From DASUSH01 sp963785155 (lineage in GTDB: Bacteria > Actinomycetota > Thermoleophilia > Solirubrobacterales > 70-9): a stretch of 64,000 nucleotides of DNA. The notes under the pieces are model-generated. The model was not told where the DNA came from. It saw nothing but the letters and a program-made list of their open reading frames with translations, and made no database searches. The translations under genes and the position numbers were made by a program. The stretch lies in NCBI GenBank assembly GCA_963785155.1, contig CAWAUB010000006.1:1-64000 (forward strand). The letters run 5' to 3'. Positions 7,929 through 15,385 of the stretch are shown piece after piece (within the stretch, counting starts at the first letter, position 1; each line of letters starts with the position of its first letter).

Positions 7929-9490
7929 CTGTGCAACCTATCGGGGAGCGCATGGCCGAGCGATGGCGCGAGGATCGCGCGAACCAGGACGAGGTCGATC
8001 ACGAGCCCGGCGGCCACGGCGGCGCCGGCCTGGGCCACCGCGTCGATCTCGATGCCGGCGAGCGCCCCCAGCGCCGCGCCGGCGACGAGGGTCCCGGCGA
8101 GGGCCCCCGCGCCTCCGCCCAGCGCCGCCCGCGCGACGGAGACCGCTCCGACCGCCGCGAGGACCGCGAGCACGGCCCACGCGGAGGGATTCACGCCGAC
8201 GAACCCCGGATCGAAGGGCAGCGAGCCCTCGGCGGCCAGCACGAGCAGGCCGCACGCGGCAACCGCGGGCAGGGCGGCGCCGGCGCCGTGCGCAAGGCCA
8301 AGCCGCAGGGAACCTCGGCCGATCCAGCCCACGGCGATCCCGGCGAGCGTGAGCAGAGCGGCGATCCAGGGAAGGCGCGAGTCGATCAGATCGCCGGCGG
8401 CCGCGCCCGCGGGGACCGTTTCGATCCCCACGGCCGGCGCCCCGAGCAAGCAGAGGCCGGCGATCGTTGCCAGGGCGGGTATTCCGGCGAGCCACGGTCG
8501 GTAGGCGATCTCGTCGTAGATGGCACCGAAACGGCTGTAGCGAATGCGCTCGGCGATCGACTCCCGATCCCGTCCTCGATCGCCCGCCTCGTCCGGGAAG
8601 ACCGCATCAAGCGCCGGCGTCGCCACCAGCGCCGAAACGCCGGCGAGGAGGGCGGCGAAGGCGCCGCCCAGGGCAGCCGAGAGCGCCGCCGGAACCGGGA
8701 TGAGGATCAGGATGAGCGCGGCGAGAGCGGCGCCCGAGCATGCCCAGGCCACCGGTCTCCCCGCCTGCTCGGCCTTGCTCCTCGCGAGATGGCAGGCCTC
8801 CACGCCGACCGCAAGACCCACGCCTGCCGCAACGGCGAGTCCGATCGCGGGAAGGTCGAACGATGCGGGCATGACTCTCAGAAGCGCGATCGCGCCGAGT
8901 GCGCCGGTCGCCGCCGCGAGAACCGGAGCGGCGATGTGACGAATCCCGAAGGCGAGGAGGAGGACAACGAGAACCAGCGGCAGGACGAGCACGGCAAGCT
9001 GGGGCAGCTGATCTTCGACCACCTCGCGGGAGCGCGCCTGCTCGATCTGCTCACCGTCGGACTCGAGCGCGAAGGGGCCTGGGTCGACCGCCGCGGTGAC
9101 CCGCTCGGCGATCTGCCTTCGCTCCAACGCCGTCGAAGCGTCGGTCTCGACGACGATCGTCGTCGCACCCCCGCGGGATTCGCGCGATTCGGCCGTGCGC
9201 ACGCGCGGATCCGCGAGGAGGCCGCTGCGGATCACAGCCAAAGCCTCGGTGGTGACCTCGCTCGAGGTCCCGGGGTCCGGCGTGAGCACGACGATCGCGT
9301 CCGGGCCGGGCGGGTTGCCGCCTCGCTCGAGGCCGCCGCTGACCGCCAGGCGATCCGGAGCACCGAGCGCGACGGCGCCGGCGAGCACCACGATGGCCAG
9401 GTTCGCGGCCAGAAAGGCCACGGGCCGGCGCGCGACGGCGGCTGCCCACGTCCCGTACACCGCAGCGCACCATATTGCGGCTTTCTTCAA
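7925..9490 (-). CDS. MMPL/RND-like membrane protein
   Basis: 521-residue polytopic protein. After a short cytoplasmic start and a first helix (FLAANLAIVVLAGAVAL), an extracytoplasmic domain of about 130 residues follows (from VSGGLERGG to VEDQLPQL), then a run of hydrophobic segments (LAVLVLPLVLVVLLLAFGI, LPAIGLAVAAGVGLAVGV and others) with a soluble loop near residues 310-345. This is the architecture of one MMPL/RND half. MMPL proteins export lipids or other hydrophobic compounds; this copy is about half the usual length and its C-terminal half is mostly Ala/Gly/Leu helices. Its ATG lies only 25 bases from the divergent start at 9516. Confidence 0.65.
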   Translation of the reverse strand: MKKAAIWCAAVYGTWAAAVARRPVAFLAANLAIVVLAGAVALGAPDRLAVSGGLERGGNPPGPDAIVVLTPDPGTSSEVTTEALAVIRSGLLADPRVRTAESRESRGGATTIVVETDASTALERRQIAERVTAAVDPGPFALESDGEQIEQARSREVVEDQLPQLAVLVLPLVLVVLLLAFGIRHIAAPVLAAATGALGAIALLRVMPASFDLPAIGLAVAAGVGLAVGVEACHLARSKAEQAGRPVAWACSGAALAALILILIPVPAALSAALGGAFAALLAGVSALVATPALDAVFPDEAGDRGRDRESIAERIRYSRFGAIYDEIAYRPWLAGIPALATIAGLCLLGAPAVGIETVPAGAAAGDLIDSRLPWIAALLTLAGIAVGWIGRGSLRLGLAHGAGAALPAVAACGLLVLAAEGSLPFDPGFVGVNPSAWAVLAVLAAVGAVSVARAALGGGAGALAGTLVAGAALGALAGIEIDAVAQAGAAVAAGLVIDLVLVRAILAPSLGHALPDRLHR

Positions 9491-9515
9491 CCTGCGGCAC
9501 TAGTCTTCCGCGCTC

Positions 9516-10613
9516 GTGACGCTTGCTCAGGACCAGAGGGCGATGCTGCAGCTCGTGCTGGAGCGCGGCCAGAGCTACGAGGACATTGCCTCGCTGCTCG
9601 GCGGCTCGCGCGACGACGTGCGGCGCAAGGCACGCGGAGCGCTCGAGGAGCTCGGCGGCACGGACCCCGACAGCGAGGTCGGGCTGACCGATTACCTCCT
9701 CGGCCAGGCCGACCCGATCGGCCGCGCCGACGTCGTCCGGCATCTGCAGGCGGAACCGGACGCCCTCTCGCTCGCCGAGGAGCTGCACGCCAAGTTGAGC
9801 CTGCTCGCCCCCGAGGCCGATCTGCCGGAGCTTCCGCAGCCGAAGAAGCGCCGCCGCGCCGCCGCGCCCCCCGTGGCGGCGAAGCCCGCGAGCGACGACG
9901 AGGACGGCGACGGCGTCGAGGAGCCCGCCGAGGCGACTGCGGCCGGTGGTGGCCCGCTCTCCGGCCTGTCGCGCAAGCAGTCGCGCACCTTCGCCGCGAT
10001 CGGTGCCGGCGCAGTGATCCTGCTCTTCGTGGTGCTCGCGATCACCGGCGTCTTTGGCGGCGGCGACGAGGACGAGACCCCGGCCCCGGTCTCCGAGACC
10101 ACGGCCGATGGAACCGTCAGCGAGGACGTCACCACCGTCAACCTGCGTGCCACCGATGGCGGCGACGCGGGCGGCGAGGCGCTGTTCGGCATCGCCAACG
10201 AGACCCAGCCCTTCCTCGACCTCCGAATCGCCGGCCTCGAGCCACCCCCGCAGGACCAGACCTACGTCCTGTGGTTCCTCCTCTCCGACAAGGAGGGCTA
10301 CCCGCTCGCGCCCGTTCAGGTCGACGAGAACGGCAACTTCGACGACCGCTTCCCGATTCCCCAGTCGGCGCTCCCGGTCGTGATCCGGACCCAGTTCGTC
10401 GACGTCTCGCTGGTCGACAACCAGGCGCTCGCGGGCGACATCCAGAAGGCACTCGAGGGCCAGGAAGTCCTGCTCGAGTACTCCGGCGAGAGCGCCCTCC
10501 GAGGCCGCATCCCGCGCCTGGAGCAGCCCGCCGGAGATGCCTCAGACCTGGCACCGCCTGGCGAGCAGGGCGCCATCCCTGAAGGCGCAGGCGGCGCGGC
10601 ACCCACGCCGTAG
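9516..10613 (+). CDS. Membrane protein with N-terminal sigma-region-4-like HTH and C-terminal RskA-like anti-sigma domain
   Basis: 365 residues from GTG 9516. Residues 1-48 resemble a sigma-70 region-4 helix-turn-helix (QRAMLQLVLERGQSYEDIA, then LGGSRDDVRRKARGALEEL). A low-complexity Lys/Ala/Pro/Glu linker follows (about 108-155), then one membrane helix (about 162-183, IGAGAVILLFVVLAITGVF). The outer domain ends like the RskA anti-sigma-K family (FLDLRIAGLEPPPQDQTYVLWFL, then APVQVDENGNF). RskA proteins sense outside signals and release a sigma factor by regulated proteolysis. Here the cytoplasmic part is itself HTH-like rather than a zinc anti-sigma domain, and no sigma gene is adjacent. 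It starts 25 bases from the divergent MMPL-like gene. Confidence 0.65.
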   Translation: MTLAQDQRAMLQLVLERGQSYEDIASLLGGSRDDVRRKARGALEELGGTDPDSEVGLTDYLLGQADPIGRADVVRHLQAEPDALSLAEELHAKLSLLAPEADLPELPQPKKRRRAAAPPVAAKPASDDEDGDGVEEPAEATAAGGGPLSGLSRKQSRTFAAIGAGAVILLFVVLAITGVFGGGDEDETPAPVSETTADGTVSEDVTTVNLRATDGGDAGGEALFGIANETQPFLDLRIAGLEPPPQDQTYVLWFLLSDKEGYPLAPVQVDENGNFDDRFPIPQSALPVVIRTQFVDVSLVDNQALAGDIQKALEGQEVLLEYSGESALRGRIPRLEQPAGDASDLAPPGEQGAIPEGAGGAAPTP

Positions 10614-10623
10614 CGAGACTCAC

Positions 10624-10929
10624 GTGCTCCTGATCATCGGCCGAGTCAGCTGCAGCGCCGAGAACAGGGACGAGCTGGTCACCGAGCTGGAGAAGATGCA
10701 GGACGCCTCCCGTCGCGAGGACGGATGCATCCGCTACGGCTTCTTCGCCGCCGTTGAAGACCCGCTGAGCTTCATCGCCGTCGAGGAATGGGCCGACCGC
10801 GCAGCGCTCGATAGCCACTTCGCCGAGCCGCACCTCCGCGAGTTCTCTGGCCGCCTCCTCGAGCTCTGCGAGGGAACCCCCGAGGTCGCGATCCACGAGA
10901 TCGCAGGGACAAAGGGCTTCCCCGGCTAG
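10624..10929 (+). CDS. Antibiotic biosynthesis monooxygenase (ABM) domain protein
   Basis: 101-residue ferredoxin-fold ABM protein of the YgiN-like kind. The start is GTG 10624 (VLLIIGRVSC); the open frame upstream is read-through of the previous gene. Typical features are EDGCIRYGFFAAVEDP, EEWADRAALDSHFAEPHL and a final EIAG strand. Members act as small quinol or quinone monooxygenases without cofactor, or as dimeric stress proteins. It follows the HTH/RskA-like gene by 10 bases and abuts the next gene (TAG then ATG), so the three are probably co-transcribed. Confidence 0.8.
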   Translation: MLLIIGRVSCSAENRDELVTELEKMQDASRREDGCIRYGFFAAVEDPLSFIAVEEWADRAALDSHFAEPHLREFSGRLLELCEGTPEVAIHEIAGTKGFPG

Positions 10930-11334
10930 ATGAAGCCGAGCGCCATGCTGAGTGCCGCGATCGGGCTCGCGGCGGCTGTGGCCGGCGACGCTGCCGCGAG
11001 GCGCCGTGATTCAAGGCAGCGGTTCGCGATGGCCGCAGTGGGCCTTCCGATCGCGGCGCTGATCTATCCGGTGGCCCGCTCGAAGCGGGACCTCAGCCCC
11101 CACGTCGTCCGCGAGGCGCTCGCCCTGATCGGCTTCAGTGCGCTCACCGCGGTGGCCGCTCGGACCGATTCCGCAAGCGGCGCGCGCCTGCTGGCCGCTG
11201 GATGGGCCGGACACGCGGTGTTCGACCTCGTCCACGACGGAGGGCCCGACTCGCGGATCCCGGAGTGGTATCCGGCCCTATGCGCCGGCTACGACGTCGG
11301 CGTCGCCGCCGGGCTGCTGCGGCAATCGCCGTAA
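10930..11334 (+). CDS. Small integral membrane protein (DUF6010-like)
   Basis: 134-residue membrane protein with about four hydrophobic segments (SAAIGLAAAVAGDAAA, FAMAAVGLPIAALIYPVA, LALIGFSALTAVAA, YDVGVAAGLL). It carries a polar motif between helices, GHAVFDLVHD, and then PEWYPALCAGYD, resembling the DUF6010 group. His and Asp residues inside membrane segments suggest a buried functional site, but no activity is known for this family. The ATG follows the stop of the monooxygenase gene with no gap, so translation is probably coupled. A strong hairpin over its 3' end may terminate the transcript. Confidence 0.65.
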   Translation: MKPSAMLSAAIGLAAAVAGDAAARRRDSRQRFAMAAVGLPIAALIYPVARSKRDLSPHVVREALALIGFSALTAVAARTDSASGARLLAAGWAGHAVFDLVHDGGPDSRIPEWYPALCAGYDVGVAAGLLRQSP

Positions 11335-11346
11335 ATCGCAGCAGCC
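11312..11346. terminator. Inverted repeat, likely bidirectional terminator
   Basis: Perfect 10-base arms GGCTGCTGCG (11312-11321) and CGCAGCAGCC (11337-11346) flank a 15-base loop that holds the stop of the gene ending at 11334. It lies exactly between two convergent genes, ending at 11334 (+) and 11353 (-). There is no T-run, which is common for actinobacterial hairpin terminators. The position supports a shared terminator; termination itself is inferred. Confidence 0.5.
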
Positions 11347-11352
11347 GCGGGG

Positions 11353-11928
11353 TCAATGAAGGGTGGGCCGGTAGGTGAGCTCCTGGGTGTGACCGTCGAG
11401 CGTCCGGCTCTCGACCAGCTCCAGGTCGAAGTCGGCCGCGCCCTGGAAGATCGGGTCCAGCCCGGTCTTGCCGGTGATGACGGGAAAGAGCGTCACCTGC
11501 ACATGGTCGACAAGGCCGGCGGCCATCAGCGCCCGATTCATCGACAGGCTGCCGTGCGAGCGCAACGGCACCTCGGACTCCTCCTTGAGCCGGGCGACGA
11601 CGTCGACGGCGTCACCGCTGACGAGGGTCGCGTCGGGCCAGTCGAGGGGGCCTTCCAGCGTCGTCGACACCACCGTTGCCGGCAGGCTCACCATCCGCGT
11701 GACCCACGGGTCACGCACTTCGGACTCCTCGGTGCTCGAGGCCAGCATCCGCGCGAATGCCCGATACGTGTTGGCCCCGAAGACCATTCGCTGCTCCGCG
11801 CCGTACAAGGCAAGGCGGTGGTCGAGCAACTCGGGGCCTTGCTTTCCCCAATAGCCGGTCCAGTCGCCGCTCGCCGCGCCATAGCCGTCGATGCTGGAAA
11901 AGACGTCGAAGGTGTAGGTGGCGGTCAC
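11353..11928 (-). CDS. Dihydrofolate reductase family protein (RibD C-terminal domain)
   Basis: 191 residues from GTG 11928, which overlaps the stop of the FAD-oxidase gene (GTGA). The fold of RibD_C/YyaP proteins is recognisable: the first strand YTFDVFSSIDGYGA, LVSGDAVDVVARLKEE, RSHGSLSMNRALMAAGLVD, then LFPVITGKTGLDP near the C-terminus. Such proteins reduce pterin-like or other NADPH-dependent substrates, but most stand-alone copies have no known role. The frame that runs upstream to 12210 is a shadow of the oxidase gene. A second, distinct member of this family is at 63121. Confidence 0.8.
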   Translation of the reverse strand: MTATYTFDVFSSIDGYGAASGDWTGYWGKQGPELLDHRLALYGAEQRMVFGANTYRAFARMLASSTEESEVRDPWVTRMVSLPATVVSTTLEGPLDWPDATLVSGDAVDVVARLKEESEVPLRSHGSLSMNRALMAAGLVDHVQVTLFPVITGKTGLDPIFQGAADFDLELVESRTLDGHTQELTYRPTLH

Positions 11929-13523
11929 GGGATCAGCTTGCCGGGGTTCATGATCCCCGCCGGGTCGAGGCGGTCCTTCATCGCGCGAATGGCTTCGATG
12001 CCCAGCTCGCCCACCTCCGCCTCCATGTAGGGAACGTGGTCCCGGCCGATCGCGTGGTGGTGGGTGATCGTGCCGCCGGTCGCGACGATCGCCTCGCAGG
12101 CCGCGGACTTGGCCCGGTGCCACTGGTCCATCTCCTCGCCTGGGCGGCCCCGGGCGACGAAGGTGAAATAGAGCGAGGCGCCGTCGCGGTAGACGTGGGA
12201 GATGTGGCACCAGACCATCGGCGGCGTCCCCTGGGCCGCGAGCGAGTCCGTGAGCGCCTTGCTCACCGCGGCGTACAGCTCGCCGAGGCGGGACCAGGTG
12301 TGCGATGTCTCGAGCGTCTCGACCATGTAGCCGAGCTCCATCAGCTCATCGCGCAGGTAGGGCCCCTCGTAGCGATTCTTCAGCCAGGCCTCGCCGCCAC
12401 GCGAACCGAGCGCGACGGCACCGCCGCGCCGGAGGATCGTCACCGAGGCGGCCCGGCGGCGTTCCATCGCCTGCGGCTCGCCCTCCCAGCCGCAGATCAC
12501 GATGCAACCGTCGCGGCGGCCGCGCAGGCCGAGGTACGCGTCGAGCGCCTTCCGCCCCATTCCCTCACCGGACTGCGCGAGGGAGACCATCGTCTCCGTC
12601 TCATCGGAGAGCCGCAGGACGTCGGGCATCTCGCCCGCCTGAGCGAGCTCGCGGAGGATCTCGCTGCCCGCGGAAAAGTCGGGTGCCATCCACGCCTCGT
12701 AGCGCTGGACCTCGGGGGCGGGCCGGACCCTCGTGGTCACGTCGGTGATCACCCCGAGCGTCCCCTCGGACCCCAGGATCAGCTGACGGAGCGCGGGGCC
12801 GGCTGCCGTGTGCGGGCTCGCGAGGGTGCTCATCTCCCCCGCCGGCGACGCCATCCGCACGGAGGTGACCATGTCGTCGAAGCGCCCGTAACCGCAGGAG
12901 GCCTGCCCCGCCGATCGGGTCGCCGCGAAGCCGCCGATGGTCGCGTACTCGAACGACTGCGGGAAGTGGCCGAGGGTCAGCCCGTGGGCCCCCAGCGCCG
13001 CCTCCGCCTGCGGGCCGCGCAGCCCCGGTCCGAGGTTGGCGGTGAGCGACGTGCGGTCGACGCGAACCGTGCGCAGGCGCGAGAGGTCGAGGCAGACGAC
13101 CGCCTTGTGCGGGCCACGGTCGGGCTCGACCCCGCCGACGACGCTCGTGCCACCGCCGAAGGGCACGACGGCGACCCCCTCCTTGACACACGCGGCAAGC
13201 AGCGCCTCCACGCCCTCGGCGCCCGCCGGCGAGACGACGGCGTCGGGAGCGGCCTCCAGCCGCCCCGTGCGAAGCCTGACCAGGTCCGGGTAGCCACGGC
13301 CGGCGGCGAACCTGATCCTCGCCTCGCGATCGGTGCGCGCCGTGTCGGGCCCGGCGGCCTCGAGGACCGAGTCTGGAACGGAGCGGCGGCGCTTGAGCTC
13401 GACCTCCGCGAGCGAGACTGCGGGTGTCGGTTCGGCCGCGCCCAGGCGCTCGCTCAGCATCTGCCGAGCGCGATCGGGCACCGGCAGGCGCTTTTCCTCC
13501 TCGCCCCATCCCCACCACTTCAT
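11925..13523 (-). CDS. FAD-binding oxidase, alkyldihydroxyacetonephosphate synthase-like
   Basis: 532-residue VAO/PCMH-type flavoprotein. The FAD domain shows ACVKEGVAVVPFGGGTSVVGG and LGPGLRGPQAEAAL, then FEYATIGGFAATRSAGQASCGYGRFDDMV and LGSEGTLGVITD. The C-terminal part has SHTWSRLGELY and ends with a His-rich stretch GGTITHHHAIGRDHVPY, typical of the AGPS/FAD-linked oxidase C family. AGPS makes the ether bond of alkyl lipids; bacterial relatives may instead oxidise hydroxy-acids, so the reaction is uncertain. It overlaps the SRPBCC gene upstream and the DHFR-like gene downstream by four bases each: a tight three-gene unit. Confidence 0.85.
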   Translation of the reverse strand: MKWWGWGEEEKRLPVPDRARQMLSERLGAAEPTPAVSLAEVELKRRRSVPDSVLEAAGPDTARTDREARIRFAAGRGYPDLVRLRTGRLEAAPDAVVSPAGAEGVEALLAACVKEGVAVVPFGGGTSVVGGVEPDRGPHKAVVCLDLSRLRTVRVDRTSLTANLGPGLRGPQAEAALGAHGLTLGHFPQSFEYATIGGFAATRSAGQASCGYGRFDDMVTSVRMASPAGEMSTLASPHTAAGPALRQLILGSEGTLGVITDVTTRVRPAPEVQRYEAWMAPDFSAGSEILRELAQAGEMPDVLRLSDETETMVSLAQSGEGMGRKALDAYLGLRGRRDGCIVICGWEGEPQAMERRRAASVTILRRGGAVALGSRGGEAWLKNRYEGPYLRDELMELGYMVETLETSHTWSRLGELYAAVSKALTDSLAAQGTPPMVWCHISHVYRDGASLYFTFVARGRPGEEMDQWHRAKSAACEAIVATGGTITHHHAIGRDHVPYMEAEVGELGIEAIRAMKDRLDPAGIMNPGKLIP

Positions 13524-13975
13524 GTCAGCGCCGCCTCGATCCCGTCGAGCGCCGCATCGAGGTTGCGACCCGATCCGCCGCGCATCATCGGCGAGCCGAG
13601 GCGCGAGAGGCCGCGAAGCTTCTGCATGCTGCGCACGCGGACCTTGGACCCCTGATCCTCCGGCTCGAGGTCGATCTGCACGCTCGAGCTGGCGAGGATG
13701 CGCTCGAACGGCGAGCCCTCGAGCTCCTGCTCCCAGGCGTAGCGCTCCCCTTCGGCGGCGCTGGTGCAGCGGAAGTCGGCGCGCACGGTTCGGCCCTTCT
13801 CGGTCTCCATCACGGCGGTCCAGCGAGTGCGCTTAGCGCCCGCCCCGGCTCCACCCACGTCCTCGACGCGTACGCAGCGGGGCCACCAGCGGGGAAGGTT
13901 GTAGGGGTCGGAGACGAGCTCCCAGACACGCGCCGCGGGGGCGGAAACCACCCGGGTTCGGCTGACGGTCGGCAA
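13520..13975 (-). CDS. SRPBCC (START-like) family protein
   Basis: 151 residues from ATG 13975. The opening RVVSAPAARVWELVSDPYNLPRWWPRC is the standard first strand and helix of polyketide-cyclase/SRPBCC proteins, which bind hydrophobic ligands in a deep cavity. The C-terminal helix contains GGSGRNLDAALDGIEAAL. Members range from lipid carriers to aromatase/cyclases and coenzyme Q chaperones. It is first in the unit with the FAD oxidase and DHFR-like genes, so it may carry or modify the oxidase substrate; that is inference from position only. Confidence 0.75.
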   Translation of the reverse strand: MPTVSRTRVVSAPAARVWELVSDPYNLPRWWPRCVRVEDVGGAGAGAKRTRWTAVMETEKGRTVRADFRCTSAAEGERYAWEQELEGSPFERILASSSVQIDLEPEDQGSKVRVRSMQKLRGLSRLGSPMMRGGSGRNLDAALDGIEAALT

Positions 13976-14019
13976 CGGCGAGCGCTAGACGGTTGATTTC
14001 GAATTCGCGCGCCCGCGGG

Positions 14020-14119
14020 GGTGCGCCTGGCCAAGCTGGGCGGTGCACGCGGCCGAAGCGGGTAGCAGAGCTACCCGCGAGCGCCGTGGGTGCCGATCCG
14101 GCGCTGTGCCAGGCGTGCC
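14020..14119. other. Nested inverted repeats in the ftsR-SRPBCC gap (possible structured RNA or terminator)
   Basis: The 175-base gap 13976-14150 contains concentric pairing. Inner arms GCGGGTAGC (14058-14066) and GCTACCCGC (14070-14078) are perfect with a 3-base loop. Outer arms CGCCTGGC (14024-14031) and GCCAGGCG (14108-14115) are perfect and extend to about 12 pairs (14020-14031 with 14108-14119) through two wobbles. A weaker middle pairing (CACGCGGC with GCGCCGTG) joins them. The gap is left by two leftward genes, so a minus-strand transcript would carry it after ftsR. It does not fit a tRNA or the SRP RNA core. The inner hairpin alone could serve as a terminator. Confidence 0.45.
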
Positions 14120-14150
14120 ATCCGTGGGTGCGGGAATCGGAATCACCCGT

Positions 14151-14895
14151 TTAGGCCTTGAGGCGGCGCAGGTCCCGGACCAGGAGAAGGTGCTTGAGGT
14201 GGGTGCAGACGGCAGCGAGGCTCTCGAGATTCTCGACCGCCTCCTTGCGCCGTGCCTGGCTGCGCGAGCGAAGCGCGGGACCGAGCAGCTGCTCGAGCAG
14301 CGCCGCCTCGCGGTCCGCGCTGCTGCGGAACACGCGCAGGTTGCGGCCGGCCACGCCGAACCGGGCGAGCTCGCTCGCGGCGCGCACGATCTCCACGTCC
14401 GTCTCGTCGTACATCGTCCTGCCGTCGTGGCGATCGGGCTGGACGATGCCGAAGTCCTCGAGCTCGCGCAGCAGCTGCTCGCTCGCGCCCGTCTCCTCGA
14501 GCACGTCGTCCTCGGAGATCGGGGTGCCGCTTGCCTCAACGCTGACGGCGCGGCGCATCTTCGCCGTGGCCGGGCGCGAATCGCCGCCGGTCGGCTCGAC
14601 CCCGGCCGCGAGCTCCTGGCGGATCACCCGGAGTGGCAGGAACTCGTCGCGCTGTAGGCGCAGGATCGTCCGCAGGCGCTCGACGTCGGCCTGGCTGTAG
14701 AGGCGGTAGCCACCCGGGGTGCGCCGCGGGGTGAGCAGCTTCTGGTCCTCGAGATAGCGGATCTTCGAGATCGAGATGTCCTCGAATTCCTGGCTGAGGA
14801 TCTTGCAGACGGCGCCGATCGTGAGCGCCTTGCGCGGCCGCGACGCCGCGCGCTCCTCCGCCCGTCCTGTCGCTTTGCTGTGTCGCCACGCCCAT
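14151..14895 (-). CDS. ftsR: MerR-family cell-division regulator, FtsR-like (frameshifted here)
   Basis: MerR-type DNA-binding regulator. ATG 14895 opens MGVATQQSDRTGG; an extra G in the run at 14858-14864 then breaks the frame. Beyond it, the reading TIGAVCKILSQEFEDISIS, RYLEDQKLLTPRRTPGGYR and DVERLRTILRLQRDEFLPL matches the FtsR/Rv1828 type, in which winged-HTH recognition is followed by a long regulatory region. That C-terminal region (SEDDVLEETG, LEDFGIVQPDRHDGRTMYD, ASELARFGV) is intact to 14151. FtsR activates ftsZ in Corynebacterium. The rebuilt length is about 247 residues. No in-frame start lies between the indel and GTG 14627, so truncation would remove the HTH. It directly follows the FHA gene, as Rv1828 follows garA (Rv1827). 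Confidence 0.8.
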
Positions 14896-14896
14896 C

Positions 14897-15370
14897 TCAG
14901 CGCTCCAGGTAGCTCAATTTGAATTTCCCAATTTGAATCTCGTCGCCGTCGGCCAGCTTGTGAGACTCGATCCGGCGGCGATTCACGTACGTGCCGTTGA
15001 GCGAGCCCAGGTCGTCGATGTAATAGCCGTCCTGGCGGCCCACCAGAAGGGCGTGATTACGCGAGACGGTCACGTCGTCGAGGAAGACGGCAGCGTCCGG
15101 GGTGCGGCCGATCGACATGCGGTCCTGATCGATCGTGAAGCTTTCACCAGCCCGGCCGCCACCCGAGCGGATCACGATCGCGGCGCCGGCCTCCTCCACC
15201 GCCTCGTCGATGTCGATCGGCGTCAGCTCGCCGGTCTCGTCGACCCGGTAGGTCATCGTGGTCGGCTCCTCGCCCTCGCCCTCGCCGCGGCCCAGGTACG
15301 CGCCGCACTTCTGGCAGTAGTTGGCTCCCTCGGGATTGACGAAGCCGCATTCGGGACAGTGGAGCGCCAC
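14897..15370 (-). CDS. GarA-like FHA protein with N-terminal zinc ribbon
   Basis: 157 residues. Residues 5-23 form a zinc ribbon (CPEC...CQKC). A short acidic linker then holds a double threonine, EEPTTMTYRVDE (Thr37, Thr38), resembling the ETTSVFRAD phospho-switch of GarA/OdhI. Residues about 65-157 are an FHA domain with MSIGRTPDAAVFLDD, VSRNHALL and SLNGTYVNRRRI, the phosphothreonine-binding loops. In mycobacteria GarA, phosphorylated by PknB/PknG, controls 2-oxoglutarate dehydrogenase and glutamate metabolism. The zinc ribbon is an addition relative to GarA. The stop is one base from the ftsR start; the arrangement is garA-ftsR. The metabolic role here is inferred. Confidence 0.85.
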   Translation of the reverse strand: MALHCPECGFVNPEGANYCQKCGAYLGRGEGEGEEPTTMTYRVDETGELTPIDIDEAVEEAGAAIVIRSGGGRAGESFTIDQDRMSIGRTPDAAVFLDDVTVSRNHALLVGRQDGYYIDDLGSLNGTYVNRRRIESHKLADGDEIQIGKFKLSYLER

Positions 15371-15385
15371 GCTCGAGCTCCCCCG

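Noticed and set aside
7931..10582. Very long plus-strand open frame (883 codons) across the MMPL-like gene and the HTH/RskA gene
   Set aside because: It is Arg/Gly/Pro-rich without any motif, lies antisense to a clear membrane-protein gene and out of frame with the next gene; a high-GC shadow.
14536..14895. Separate 119-residue protein upstream of ftsR
   Set aside because: After its first dozen codons it is the out-of-frame reading of the ftsR DNA-binding region; the indel at about 14861 explains it.
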